Positions 6,593 through 14,107 of a stretch of 41,334 nucleotides of DNA are shown piece after piece. Location: NCBI GenBank assembly GCA_937892215.1, contig CALAVE010000083.1, positions 1 to 41,334 of the forward strand. The letters are read 5' to 3'. Under the pieces are notes generated by a model. It saw only the letters and a list, made by a program, of their open reading frames with translations. It did not search any database and was not told where the DNA came from. The stretch comes from an uncultured Porphyromonadaceae bacterium (GTDB taxonomy: Bacteria; Bacteroidota; Bacteroidia; Bacteroidales; Muribaculaceae). Positions within the stretch are counted from its first letter, which is position 1; each line of letters starts with the position of its first letter. Both the position numbers and the translations under genes were made by a program.

Positions 6593-8770
6593 ATGGTCGA
6601 TAAAAGCATACTTATAGAGGAATTAAAGAAGTACTTCGGTTTTGACACTTTCAAAGGTAACCAAGAGCAGATAATGGAGAACCTGCTGGCGGAGCACGAT
6701 ACATTTGTGCTGATGCCGACAGGCGGAGGTAAGTCGCTGTGTTACCAATTACCGGCGCTACTGATGGAAGGAACAGCCATAGTGATTTCTCCGCTGATAG
6801 CACTGATGAAGAATCAGGTGGACGCTATGCGCAACTATAGCGAGGAGAACGGTATAGCTCATTTTCTCAACTCGTCGCTGGGGAAGAGAGAGATAGAGGC
6901 TGTGAAAAGTGACATAGTGAGCGGAATCACAAAACTGCTCTACGTGGCACCGGAGTCGCTGACAAAGCTCGAGAACACAGAGTTTCTGAAAAGTGTGCCC
7001 ATATCGTTCTACGCGGTGGATGAGGCGCATTGCATCTCGGAATGGGGTCATGATTTCAGGCCTGAATACAGGAAAATTCGCCCGATAATCAACGAAATAG
7101 GTCCCCGACCAATCATAGCACTAACGGCTACTGCCACACCGAAGGTGCAGCACGACATCCAGAAGAATCTGGGAATGCTGGACGCGACGGTGTTCAAGTC
7201 GTCGTTCAACCGCCCCAATCTATACTATGACGTACGTCCCAAGACAAAAGACGTGGACAAGGATATAATCCGCTACATCAAGTCGATGGAGGGGAAGTCG
7301 GGAATCATCTATTGCCTGAGCCGCAAGAAGGTGGAAGAGCTTGCTGAGACGCTGCGCGTGAACGGCATAAAGGCCCTTGCATACCATGCTGGAATGGAAA
7401 GTGCCGTCAGGTCGGAGAATCAGGATGCGTTCCTTCATGAAGACGTGGATGTGATAGTGGCGACGATAGCTTTCGGAATGGGGATAGACAAGCCAGATGT
7501 GCGGTTCGTGATTCACTATGACATACCAAAGAGTCTGGAAGGATATTATCAGGAAACCGGGCGAGCAGGCCGCGATGGAGGTGAGGGTCAGTGCGTGACA
7601 TTCTACAGCCGCAAAGACCTGGACAAACTGCGCAAATTCATGCAGGGCAAGCCGGTGGCAGAGCAGGAGATAGGCAAGCAGTTGCTGCGCGAGACTGCGA
7701 ACTACGCGGAGTCGAGTGTTTGCCGCCGGAAATCACTTCTTCACTACTTCGGAGAAGAATACAACGAGGACAACTGCGGTAACTGCGACAACTGCCTGCA
7801 TCCGAAGAAGAGAATTAACGTGACAGATGAGATGTGCGCTGCTCTTGAAACCATCCTTGCCGTGAAAGAGAAATTCAAGGCCGAATACGTGATAAGCGTA
7901 ATGATGGGAAAGTCAACGCCCGACATTCAGGCCTATAAGCACGATGAACTGGAGGAATTCGGTTCGACCGAGAACCGAGACGAGAAATTCCTGAACGCGC
8001 TTATTCAGCAAGGCATAATCGCAGGCTTAATAGACAAGGAGATTGAGAATTACGGATTACTGAAGGTGACCGACAAGGGCAAGGAATACTTGAAATCGCC
8101 CACAACGTTTGAGATGGTGGAGGACAATGACTTCAGCGATACCGAAGGGACTCCGATGCACAGCGAGGGGACAAGCGCCGTGGATCCGGAGTTGTTCTCG
8201 ATACTGAAAGATTTGCGCAAAGAGATAGCCCGTGAGCACGACTTGCCCCCATACGTGATATTCCAAGATCCGTCGCTGGAAGCGATGGCGACAACATACC
8301 CCATCACGCTGGAAGAGCTGAAGAACATCCCGGGAGTGGGCGAGGGCAAGGCTAAGCGGTACGGAGAGCAGTTTGTGAAGTTAATCAAGAAGCATGTGGA
8401 GGAGAATGAGATAGAGCGTCCGGAGGACATGCGAGTGCTGACAATTCCGAACAAGAGCAAGCTGAAACTGCTGCTGATACAGAGCATAGACCGCCAGGTG
8501 GCTCTGGACGCAATCGCTGAGAGCAACGGCTTGACGCTGAACGAGCTTCTGAACGAGATAGAGAGCATAGTGTATTCCGGCACAAAAATCAACATCCAGT
8601 ACTACATAGACCAGACCATGGACGAAGACGTGCAGGAAGAGATTGAGGACTACTTCAGGAACAGCGACACCGACCGACTGAGCGTGGCCCGTGCCGAACT
8701 GGGTCCGGAATACAAAGAAGAAGAGATAAGGCTTATCAGAATAAAGTTTATGAGTGAAATGGGCAACTAA
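6593..8770 (+). CDS. recQ: ATP-dependent DNA helicase RecQ
   Basis: This 725-aa superfamily 2 helicase unwinds DNA 3' to 5' in recombination and repair. It shows Walker A (PTGGGKSLCYQLP, about 42-54), the DEAH box with the RecQ aromatic loop (VDEAHCISEWGHDFRPEY), motif III (ALTATATP), and motifs V-VI (IVATIAFGMGIDKPDVR, YYQETGRAGRDG). The zinc-binding and RQC region carries CRRKSLLHYFGEEYNEDNC followed by CDNC. An HRDC domain (LFSILKDLRKEIA ... TLEELKNIPGVGEGKAKRYG) lies at about 535-610. The last 110 residues form a further helical region resembling the C-terminal HTH domain of longer bacterial RecQ proteins. The longer form is common in Bacteroidetes (recalled). It is monocistronic by promoter placement. 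Confidence 0.95.
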   Translation: MVDKSILIEELKKYFGFDTFKGNQEQIMENLLAEHDTFVLMPTGGGKSLCYQLPALLMEGTAIVISPLIALMKNQVDAMRNYSEENGIAHFLNSSLGKREIEAVKSDIVSGITKLLYVAPESLTKLENTEFLKSVPISFYAVDEAHCISEWGHDFRPEYRKIRPIINEIGPRPIIALTATATPKVQHDIQKNLGMLDATVFKSSFNRPNLYYDVRPKTKDVDKDIIRYIKSMEGKSGIIYCLSRKKVEELAETLRVNGIKALAYHAGMESAVRSENQDAFLHEDVDVIVATIAFGMGIDKPDVRFVIHYDIPKSLEGYYQETGRAGRDGGEGQCVTFYSRKDLDKLRKFMQGKPVAEQEIGKQLLRETANYAESSVCRRKSLLHYFGEEYNEDNCGNCDNCLHPKKRINVTDEMCAALETILAVKEKFKAEYVISVMMGKSTPDIQAYKHDELEEFGSTENRDEKFLNALIQQGIIAGLIDKEIENYGLLKVTDKGKEYLKSPTTFEMVEDNDFSDTEGTPMHSEGTSAVDPELFSILKDLRKEIAREHDLPPYVIFQDPSLEAMATTYPITLEELKNIPGVGEGKAKRYGEQFVKLIKKHVEENEIERPEDMRVLTIPNKSKLKLLLIQSIDRQVALDAIAESNGLTLNELLNEIESIVYSGTKINIQYYIDQTMDEDVQEEIEDYFRNSDTDRLSVARAELGPEYKEEEIRLIRIKFMSEMGN

Positions 8771-8883
8771 TGGACAATTGTGTATAAATAAAGTTAAAAA
8801 AGTGGCTACCGATGTAATTTTTCACGATGATAATCGTTATTAATTACAGTTAAATCGCAAAAAATAAAGTTTAGAGATAAATT

Positions 8884-10803
8884 ATGAAGAAAAAATTGTT
8901 GTTATTAACGATGGCTGCATCGGCAGTCATAGCCTTTGCGGCAAAAGATCCAGTTTTGATGACAATAAACGGTAAGGATGTGAAATTATCGGAATTTGAG
9001 TATCTTTACCATAAGAACAATGCTCAACAGCTGCAGAAAGAGAGCCTTGAGCAGTACGTTGACAGATTTGTGGTGTACAAACTGAAGGTTGCAGACGCAG
9101 AGGCTGCCGGTCTGGACACACTGGAAAGTTTCAAGAAGGAGCTGGAAGGCTACCGCCGCGACATAGTGGCACCATTCCTGCAGGACACTACCGTGATTGA
9201 GGAACTGGAGAAAGAAGCATATCAGCGCACACTTCACACAGTGGAGGCAAGTCACATTATGCGTCCGCTTGGCAACGGCATATTCGGAGGGGTGAAAGAG
9301 AGTATGTTCATGGACAGCCTGTACACAGCGCTGAAAAACGGGGCGGACTTTGAGGAAGCCGCACTGAAATACTCAGTAGATAGGACAGTTCAGCGCAACA
9401 AGGGTAATCAGGGCTTTGTGATAGCAGGACGTTTCCCAATCACCTTTGAAGAGGCCGCTTTCGCCACTCCGGTGGGAGAGATTTCCAAACCGTTCCCGAC
9501 CCAATATGGTTACCACATTGTGAAAACGCTCTCTGATAAAGAGACAAAGGGGACAGTGCTGGTGGAACACATCCTTAAACTTTACAAGGACAAAGGCGAC
9601 AGCGCGAAGGTTAAGGCAAAAGAAGCCATCTACTCGATATATGAGCGTGTGAAGAACGGCGAAGACTTTGAGGCAATAGCAAAGGCAGAATCGGAAGATC
9701 CGGGTTCGGCAAAGGACGGCGGCAAGTTGCCATGGTTCGGTTTCGGAAGGATGGTGAAGCCGTTTGAAGACGTATCGTTCAGCCTTGCCAACGGCGAGAT
9801 TTCAGAGCCATTTGAGACGCCCTACGGATATCACATTGTGAAGAAACTGGACAGCAAGCCCAATCCGAGTTTTGAAGAGATTAAGGACAGGCTGCATCAG
9901 ACAATTATGATGGATGAACGCTCAGAACGTCCTCGTCAGGCCAAGATTGAGCAGCTGAAGAAAGAGTGTAACTTCAAGATGAACCCCGGTTTTGAGAAGT
10001 ATATAGACGAAACTCTGAATGCTTATGGAAGCTATGATTCAATCTATGTGACCGACGTGCTGGGCAAATCGAACGTTACTTTCTGCACCTTCGACAATGT
10101 GACAATACCTGTATCTCGCTTCTCTACCAGGCTCACCACGCGTGAGAAGTCGGATATAGTGCCGGCAAAATACTACATCATGCAGCGTGCCGGAGTGTTT
10201 GGCGGAGAAGAACTGATGCGCTACTATCAGAACGCACTGATAGAAAAGAACCCCGATTTCATGAACCTGCTGAATGAATATCACGATGGCAACCTGCTGT
10301 TTGAGATAAGCAACCGGAAAGTGTGGGAAGGTGCGAGCAAGGACACAGAGGGTCTGGAGAACTACTTTAACCAGCATCGTGCTGACTTCAACTGGGACAC
10401 TCCACACTTTAAGGGCATAATCCTGAAGGCCAAGAACGACAGCGTGATGAATCTGGTGAAAGCCGACATAGCGCAGTGGGCAGAAGCCGACTCACTGACA
10501 TCGAAACTGTTTAACAAGTATCACAGCGACATCAAGATGGAGCGCATGCTTGTGGCAAAGGGCGAGAACCCGTTGGTGGATTACCTGCTGTTTGGCGGAG
10601 CCAAGCCCGAGCAAGTGGACAAGAAATACACTACAGCCATGGTGCTGGAAGGCGGCATCAAGAACCAGCCCGAAGCGGCAGGTGACGTGCTGGGACAAGT
10701 GACATCGGCATACCAGGACGAGCTGGAGAAGAAATGGGTTGAAGAACTTAAGGCCAAATATCCAGTAGTGATAAACAAGAAAGTGCTCAAGAAGGTGAAA
10801 TAA
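8884..10803 (+). CDS. Periplasmic peptidyl-prolyl isomerase, SurA/PpiC (parvulin) type
   Basis: The 639-aa protein starts with a signal peptide (MKKKLLLLTMAASAVIAFAA). Two successive parvulin-like rotamase domains follow at about 120-220 (ASHIMRPL ... FPTQYGYHIVKTL) and 225-330 (VEHILKLY ... LPWFGFGRMVKPFED, ETPYGYHIVKKL). A long C-terminal helical region follows, where Bacteroidetes homologs hold a chaperone-like domain. Such proteins fold or escort outer-membrane proteins. The 113-nt gap after recQ is AT-rich with no clear promoter (TAATTTTT at about 8815 is one mismatch from the -7 consensus), so weak co-transcription with recQ is possible. The gene leads a stretch of envelope genes. A terminator follows. 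The symbol surA is withheld because domain order differs from Proteobacterial SurA. Confidence 0.9.
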   Translation: MKKKLLLLTMAASAVIAFAAKDPVLMTINGKDVKLSEFEYLYHKNNAQQLQKESLEQYVDRFVVYKLKVADAEAAGLDTLESFKKELEGYRRDIVAPFLQDTTVIEELEKEAYQRTLHTVEASHIMRPLGNGIFGGVKESMFMDSLYTALKNGADFEEAALKYSVDRTVQRNKGNQGFVIAGRFPITFEEAAFATPVGEISKPFPTQYGYHIVKTLSDKETKGTVLVEHILKLYKDKGDSAKVKAKEAIYSIYERVKNGEDFEAIAKAESEDPGSAKDGGKLPWFGFGRMVKPFEDVSFSLANGEISEPFETPYGYHIVKKLDSKPNPSFEEIKDRLHQTIMMDERSERPRQAKIEQLKKECNFKMNPGFEKYIDETLNAYGSYDSIYVTDVLGKSNVTFCTFDNVTIPVSRFSTRLTTREKSDIVPAKYYIMQRAGVFGGEELMRYYQNALIEKNPDFMNLLNEYHDGNLLFEISNRKVWEGASKDTEGLENYFNQHRADFNWDTPHFKGIILKAKNDSVMNLVKADIAQWAEADSLTSKLFNKYHSDIKMERMLVAKGENPLVDYLLFGGAKPEQVDKKYTTAMVLEGGIKNQPEAAGDVLGQVTSAYQDELEKKWVEELKAKYPVVINKKVLKKVK

Positions 10804-10823
10804 ACAATCCACATAACAGAACA

Positions 10824-10871
10824 GTTAACGACCCACAGCAAAATGAAGTTGAGGGTCGTTAATTATTTTTA
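10824..10871 (+). terminator. Rho-independent terminator of the PpiC-like gene
   Basis: TTAACGACCC at 10825-10834 is perfectly complementary to GGGTCGTTAA at 10853-10862, followed by TTATTTTT. The 10-bp stem has an 18-nt loop. Confidence 0.7.
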
Positions 10872-10947
10872 ACGTGAGAAAGAGCGTGGACTGATGCAGT
10901 GAAACGGTTGTTCAAGTGTTCTAATAGAGAAAGATTTATTGGCGAAA

Positions 10948-10980
10948 TTGCGCGAATGCGAATAAAAAGTCGTACCTTAG
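10948..10980 (+). promoter_or_regulatory. Candidate promoter of the Trp/Gly-rich protein gene
   Basis: TTG at 10948-10950 and TACCTTAG at 10973-10980 approximate the -33/-7 elements, but the -7 has A in place of T at the seventh position and the spacing is 22 nt. The leader to ATG 11061 would be about 75 nt. The rest of 10872-11060 shows nothing else. Confidence 0.35.
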
Positions 10981-11060
10981 CGTCGGGATTAAACTTTCAA
11001 AGCATTTGGGAGTCTAAATCATAACTTAAAAGAAATAACTAACTTTAAACAGATAAAGCA

Positions 11061-12308
11061 ATGAACACGAAATTATTGACACTGATTTGGACGTTAGTCT
11101 TGGGCGTTGGAATTTCGGCTTATGCACAGGACTACGATGACATCTACTACGATTCTTCTTCATCACAGAAGAAGCAGAAGGTGACTGTGATTACACCGAC
11201 GAAGGTGACGACTGTGCAACCAACTTATCAGGTGACAACTGTGACAACGACGGTGGAAAATGGGCGAGATGTGGATGAATACAACCGCCATGGGGGAAAA
11301 TATGACAATTACTATTACGAGGAGAGAGACACTATTTACAAAGAGACCTCTACATTCTCGAACACTGAGAAGATAGAGCGCTTTGACAATCCGCAGATAG
11401 TGATTAACCTGAAAGATGCGGAGTTGCTGGAGCTGTACTATAACGACACACCGACCATTAATCTGGTAGTGGGCTCGACATGGGCTCCTGCATGGGGGTG
11501 GGGTTGGACCACGGTATATGATCCTTGGTATTACGATTCCTGGTATGGTCCAGGTTGGTATCGCCCATTCGGCTGGTATCGTCCGTGGCATCCAGTCGCA
11601 TGGGGCTGGAGCTGGGGCTGGGGCTGGGGTCCGGGTTGGTATCGTCCGGCACATTACTGGGGCTGGGGCGGTCGCTGGGGCTGGGGCCACAGATACTACC
11701 ACGGCGGCTGGATTGCCGGCGGTTACCGCGGCCATGGCGGATATTATGGCGGCACCGCGAACTATCGCCGTCCTGACAGGAACGGAGGACTGGGGCGCAC
11801 ATCGGGTCGCGTACTTGGTTCTACTCGCGGCTCGTGGAGTGACAGTGGAGTAAGGCGTGGTGCGAGCGGCCTTAACGGAGGCAGCATCACCAACAGTCGC
11901 GGCCGTGGCAACGTGGGCGGCACCATCGACAGGGGTCGTGGCAATGTGGGCACCACCGTGAATAGAGGAAGCGGCATGACGTCGCGCGGCAACAGCAGAG
12001 GCAACATAGGTAATGTGGGCACTATTAACCGAAGTAGCGGAATGTCAACTAGCAGGACACACAATGTGAGTCCCAGCACAGGCAGCTCGATTTCCACAGG
12101 CCGTAGTAGCCACTCAAGCGGTACATACCGCTCACCCGGCACATCACGCAGCGGTTCATCGTACAGCGGAAGCCGCAGTTCGTCGGGTTATAGTAGCGGA
12201 CGCTCAAGCGGAGGTTACTCCGGTGGCGGCTTTAGCGGCGGACGCTCAGGAGGCGGTTATAGCGGGGGCGGTCGCTCAGGCGGAGGCGGAGGTGGCCACA
12301 GGCACTAA
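11061..12308 (+). CDS. Secreted Trp/Gly-rich low-complexity protein, function unknown
   Basis: The 415-aa protein begins with a signal peptide (MNTKLLTLIWTLVLGVGISAYAQ). Residues 24-138 hold a Tyr/Asp-rich segment, a Thr/Val-rich segment (KVTVITPTKVTTV) and a short conventional stretch (NPQIVINLKDAELLELYYND). Residues about 139-217 contain 20 Trp in some 79 residues, with WGWGW, GPGWYRP and WHPVAW motifs. From about 218 to the end it is almost wholly Gly, Ser and Arg (NRGSGMTSRGNSRGNIG, SGGGYSGGG, HRH terminus). No Cys or lipobox is seen. The 55-nt gap to the next gene suggests co-transcription with the outer-membrane barrel. The frame is clean and signal-peptide led, so it is a real gene; surface association or envelope stress function is only inference. 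I do not recognise a named family. Confidence 0.8.
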   Translation: MNTKLLTLIWTLVLGVGISAYAQDYDDIYYDSSSSQKKQKVTVITPTKVTTVQPTYQVTTVTTTVENGRDVDEYNRHGGKYDNYYYEERDTIYKETSTFSNTEKIERFDNPQIVINLKDAELLELYYNDTPTINLVVGSTWAPAWGWGWTTVYDPWYYDSWYGPGWYRPFGWYRPWHPVAWGWSWGWGWGPGWYRPAHYWGWGGRWGWGHRYYHGGWIAGGYRGHGGYYGGTANYRRPDRNGGLGRTSGRVLGSTRGSWSDSGVRRGASGLNGGSITNSRGRGNVGGTIDRGRGNVGTTVNRGSGMTSRGNSRGNIGNVGTINRSSGMSTSRTHNVSPSTGSSISTGRSSHSSGTYRSPGTSRSGSSYSGSRSSSGYSSGRSSGGYSGGGFSGGRSGGGYSGGGRSGGGGGGHRH

Positions 12309-12363
12309 ACCAAGCGTAAAACGAATAACAAATATGAATTACTAAAACGAAACGATAACGAAA

Positions 12364-13968
12364 ATGAAAAAGATATTATTAGTAGTTGCATGCGTACTTC
12401 CGATGCTGGCAAACGCACAATACACGTTCGACGCGTTGCAGTATTCATCGAGCGAATTGCGAGGGACGAGCCGGTTTGTGTCGATGGGCGGAGCCTTCAG
12501 TGCACTCGGCGGTGATATTTCGACGCTGAATCAGAATCCAGGCGGGATAGGCGTGTACCGCAGTTCAGATATCGGTTTTTCATTCGGGCTTGACATGAAC
12601 TCGTCGAGACCGGAGGGTGTGACAGCCACAAACCAGACTAAGGTGGTGGTAAACAACGTGGGTTATGTGGGTTCTCTGAAGATTGGCAGTACCCTGAAGT
12701 ATTTCAACTGGGGCTTCAGCTACACGCGCAACAACACGTTTAACCGCCGTTACATGGGCGGACTGCTAGGGATACCGACGTCAATCACCAATTTCATGGC
12801 AGATCTTGCCACCAGTGAGGGAGTGGAGCCATCGAAATTGTATATGAACCACGAGTATGACTACAGCCCGTTCAGCAACACGAGTTATGCCTATAACGTG
12901 CTGGGTTACAACTGCGGTGTGATAATTCCGACAGGCGGTACCAACTACACAGGTCTGGGTCTGAACGGAACATCGGGTTACGCCGAGTATGAAGTGGACG
13001 AATGGGGTGAGACAGACCAGTATAACATCAGCTTGGGCGGCAATGTCCAAGATGTGGTTTACTGGGGAATGAGCCTTGGAATAACATCGCTGGACTACCA
13101 CTACTACAACTACTACGGCGAGCAGCTGGAAAACACTGAGGTGCTGGACGATCCTGGTGACATAGCAACGATAGTGAAAGGTAACACCACATTCGGCTTA
13201 GTGAACAACTCGCGCACGACGGGTAACGGATACAACTTTAAGTTGGGCTTGATATTCAAGCCGGTGAACGCTCTGAGAATAGGTCTTGCATTCCATACCC
13301 CGACATTCTATGACATGAAGGACGTGTGGGACGCAAACATGAGCGCAGAGTTCTACGGTGACGAAATAGAGAAAGGTTCGTACACGAAGAATTTCAGCTC
13401 GGCCGTGAATGAATACCGTTACAAGATCAGGACCCCGTGGCGTTTCATGGGCGGTATCGCAGGCGTGATAGGCAGCAAGGCAATAATCAGCGCAGACTAC
13501 GAGTATGTGGATAACGAGTCGATGAAGATTCTGGACAACGCAGGCCGCGTGGAGCCGGGTTCGGAGGAAGAGATGAAGACGTATCTGAAGCCCACCCACA
13601 TTATGCGAGTGGGCGCTGAATACCGAATTAACAATTCGTGGAGCCTGCGCGCCGGCTATCAGCACCAGACCTCTCAGGTGGAGAAGGATGTGGAGGACAA
13701 TAAGCTGTTTGTAACGACATCGGGATATAATCCCTCATATAAGTTTGACAAGAGCCAGGACTACATTACCTGCGGAGTAGGGTTCCACTACAGGAGTTTC
13801 TATCTGGACCTAGCCTACTTGCACAGGACAAGGAAGAGTGAGTACCACGCGTTCTCCCCGATAGAGTATGTGAACGAAAGTGGTAACCGCGCAATAGACG
13901 AGGGCATCTACACGGCAGTGAAGGACAACAGCAACCGCCTGTCGTGTACAATAGGATTCAGATTCTAA
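12364..13968 (+). CDS. Outer-membrane beta-barrel protein, FadL/OmpP1/PorV-like
   Basis: The 534-aa protein starts with a signal peptide (MKKILLVVACVLPMLANA, cleaved before QYTFDALQYS). The first mature segment, ELRGTSRFVSMGGAFSALGGDISTLNQNPGGIGVYRSSDIGF, has the pattern of FadL/TodX and PorV barrels: aromatic strand, GGAF(S)ALGGD, then NPGG. Alternating aromatic beta strands fill the rest (RAGYQHQTSQVEKD, YITCGVGFHYRSFYLDLAYLHR) and the C-terminus ends in a Phe (CTIGFRF), typical of outer-membrane barrel export by BAM. It probably forms a channel for hydrophobic or other small molecules; Bacteroides homologs are often labelled hemin receptor with little support (recalled). It lies 55 nt behind the Trp/Gly-rich gene and is closed by a terminator. 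Confidence 0.85.
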   Translation: MKKILLVVACVLPMLANAQYTFDALQYSSSELRGTSRFVSMGGAFSALGGDISTLNQNPGGIGVYRSSDIGFSFGLDMNSSRPEGVTATNQTKVVVNNVGYVGSLKIGSTLKYFNWGFSYTRNNTFNRRYMGGLLGIPTSITNFMADLATSEGVEPSKLYMNHEYDYSPFSNTSYAYNVLGYNCGVIIPTGGTNYTGLGLNGTSGYAEYEVDEWGETDQYNISLGGNVQDVVYWGMSLGITSLDYHYYNYYGEQLENTEVLDDPGDIATIVKGNTTFGLVNNSRTTGNGYNFKLGLIFKPVNALRIGLAFHTPTFYDMKDVWDANMSAEFYGDEIEKGSYTKNFSSAVNEYRYKIRTPWRFMGGIAGVIGSKAIISADYEYVDNESMKILDNAGRVEPGSEEEMKTYLKPTHIMRVGAEYRINNSWSLRAGYQHQTSQVEKDVEDNKLFVTTSGYNPSYKFDKSQDYITCGVGFHYRSFYLDLAYLHRTRKSEYHAFSPIEYVNESGNRAIDEGIYTAVKDNSNRLSCTIGFRF

Positions 13969-13994
13969 TAATACAAAACACATACTTAAATTAC

Positions 13995-14029
13995 GAGGCG
14001 ATGGCAGAATGATGTCATCGCCTCTTGAT
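13995..14029 (+). terminator. Rho-independent terminator after the FadL-like gene
   Basis: GAGGCGATG at 13995-14003 pairs perfectly with CATCGCCTC at 14016-14024, with further inner pairing CA/TG, followed by TTGATT. Stem of at least 9 bp. Confidence 0.7.
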
Positions 14030-14065
14030 TCAAATTACAGTGCGAATGAGGGAAATGGTGTGGGA

Positions 14066-14097
14066 TTTGCGAGATGGAGGGATTTTTTGTAAATTTG
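14066..14097 (+). promoter_or_regulatory. Promoter of the helicase-ABC-F-peptidase operon
   Basis: TTTG at 14066-14069, 20-nt spacer, TAAATTTG at 14090-14097. The ATG at 14108 is only 11 nt beyond the -7 element, so the transcript would have almost no leader. Confidence 0.65.
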
Positions 14098-14107
14098 TGG
14101 GATAATT

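Noticed and set aside
8774..8783. TGTGTATAA as a DnaA box (TTATNCACA on minus strand) near an origin
   Set aside because: It is a single isolated box with no cluster or DUE-like context; such 9-mers occur by chance.
11560..11700. GC-rich tandem GGCTGGGGC-type repeats as a DNA repeat or alternative genes in other frames
   Set aside because: They are codons of the Trp/Gly-rich protein (WGWGW); the overlapping frames are shadows.
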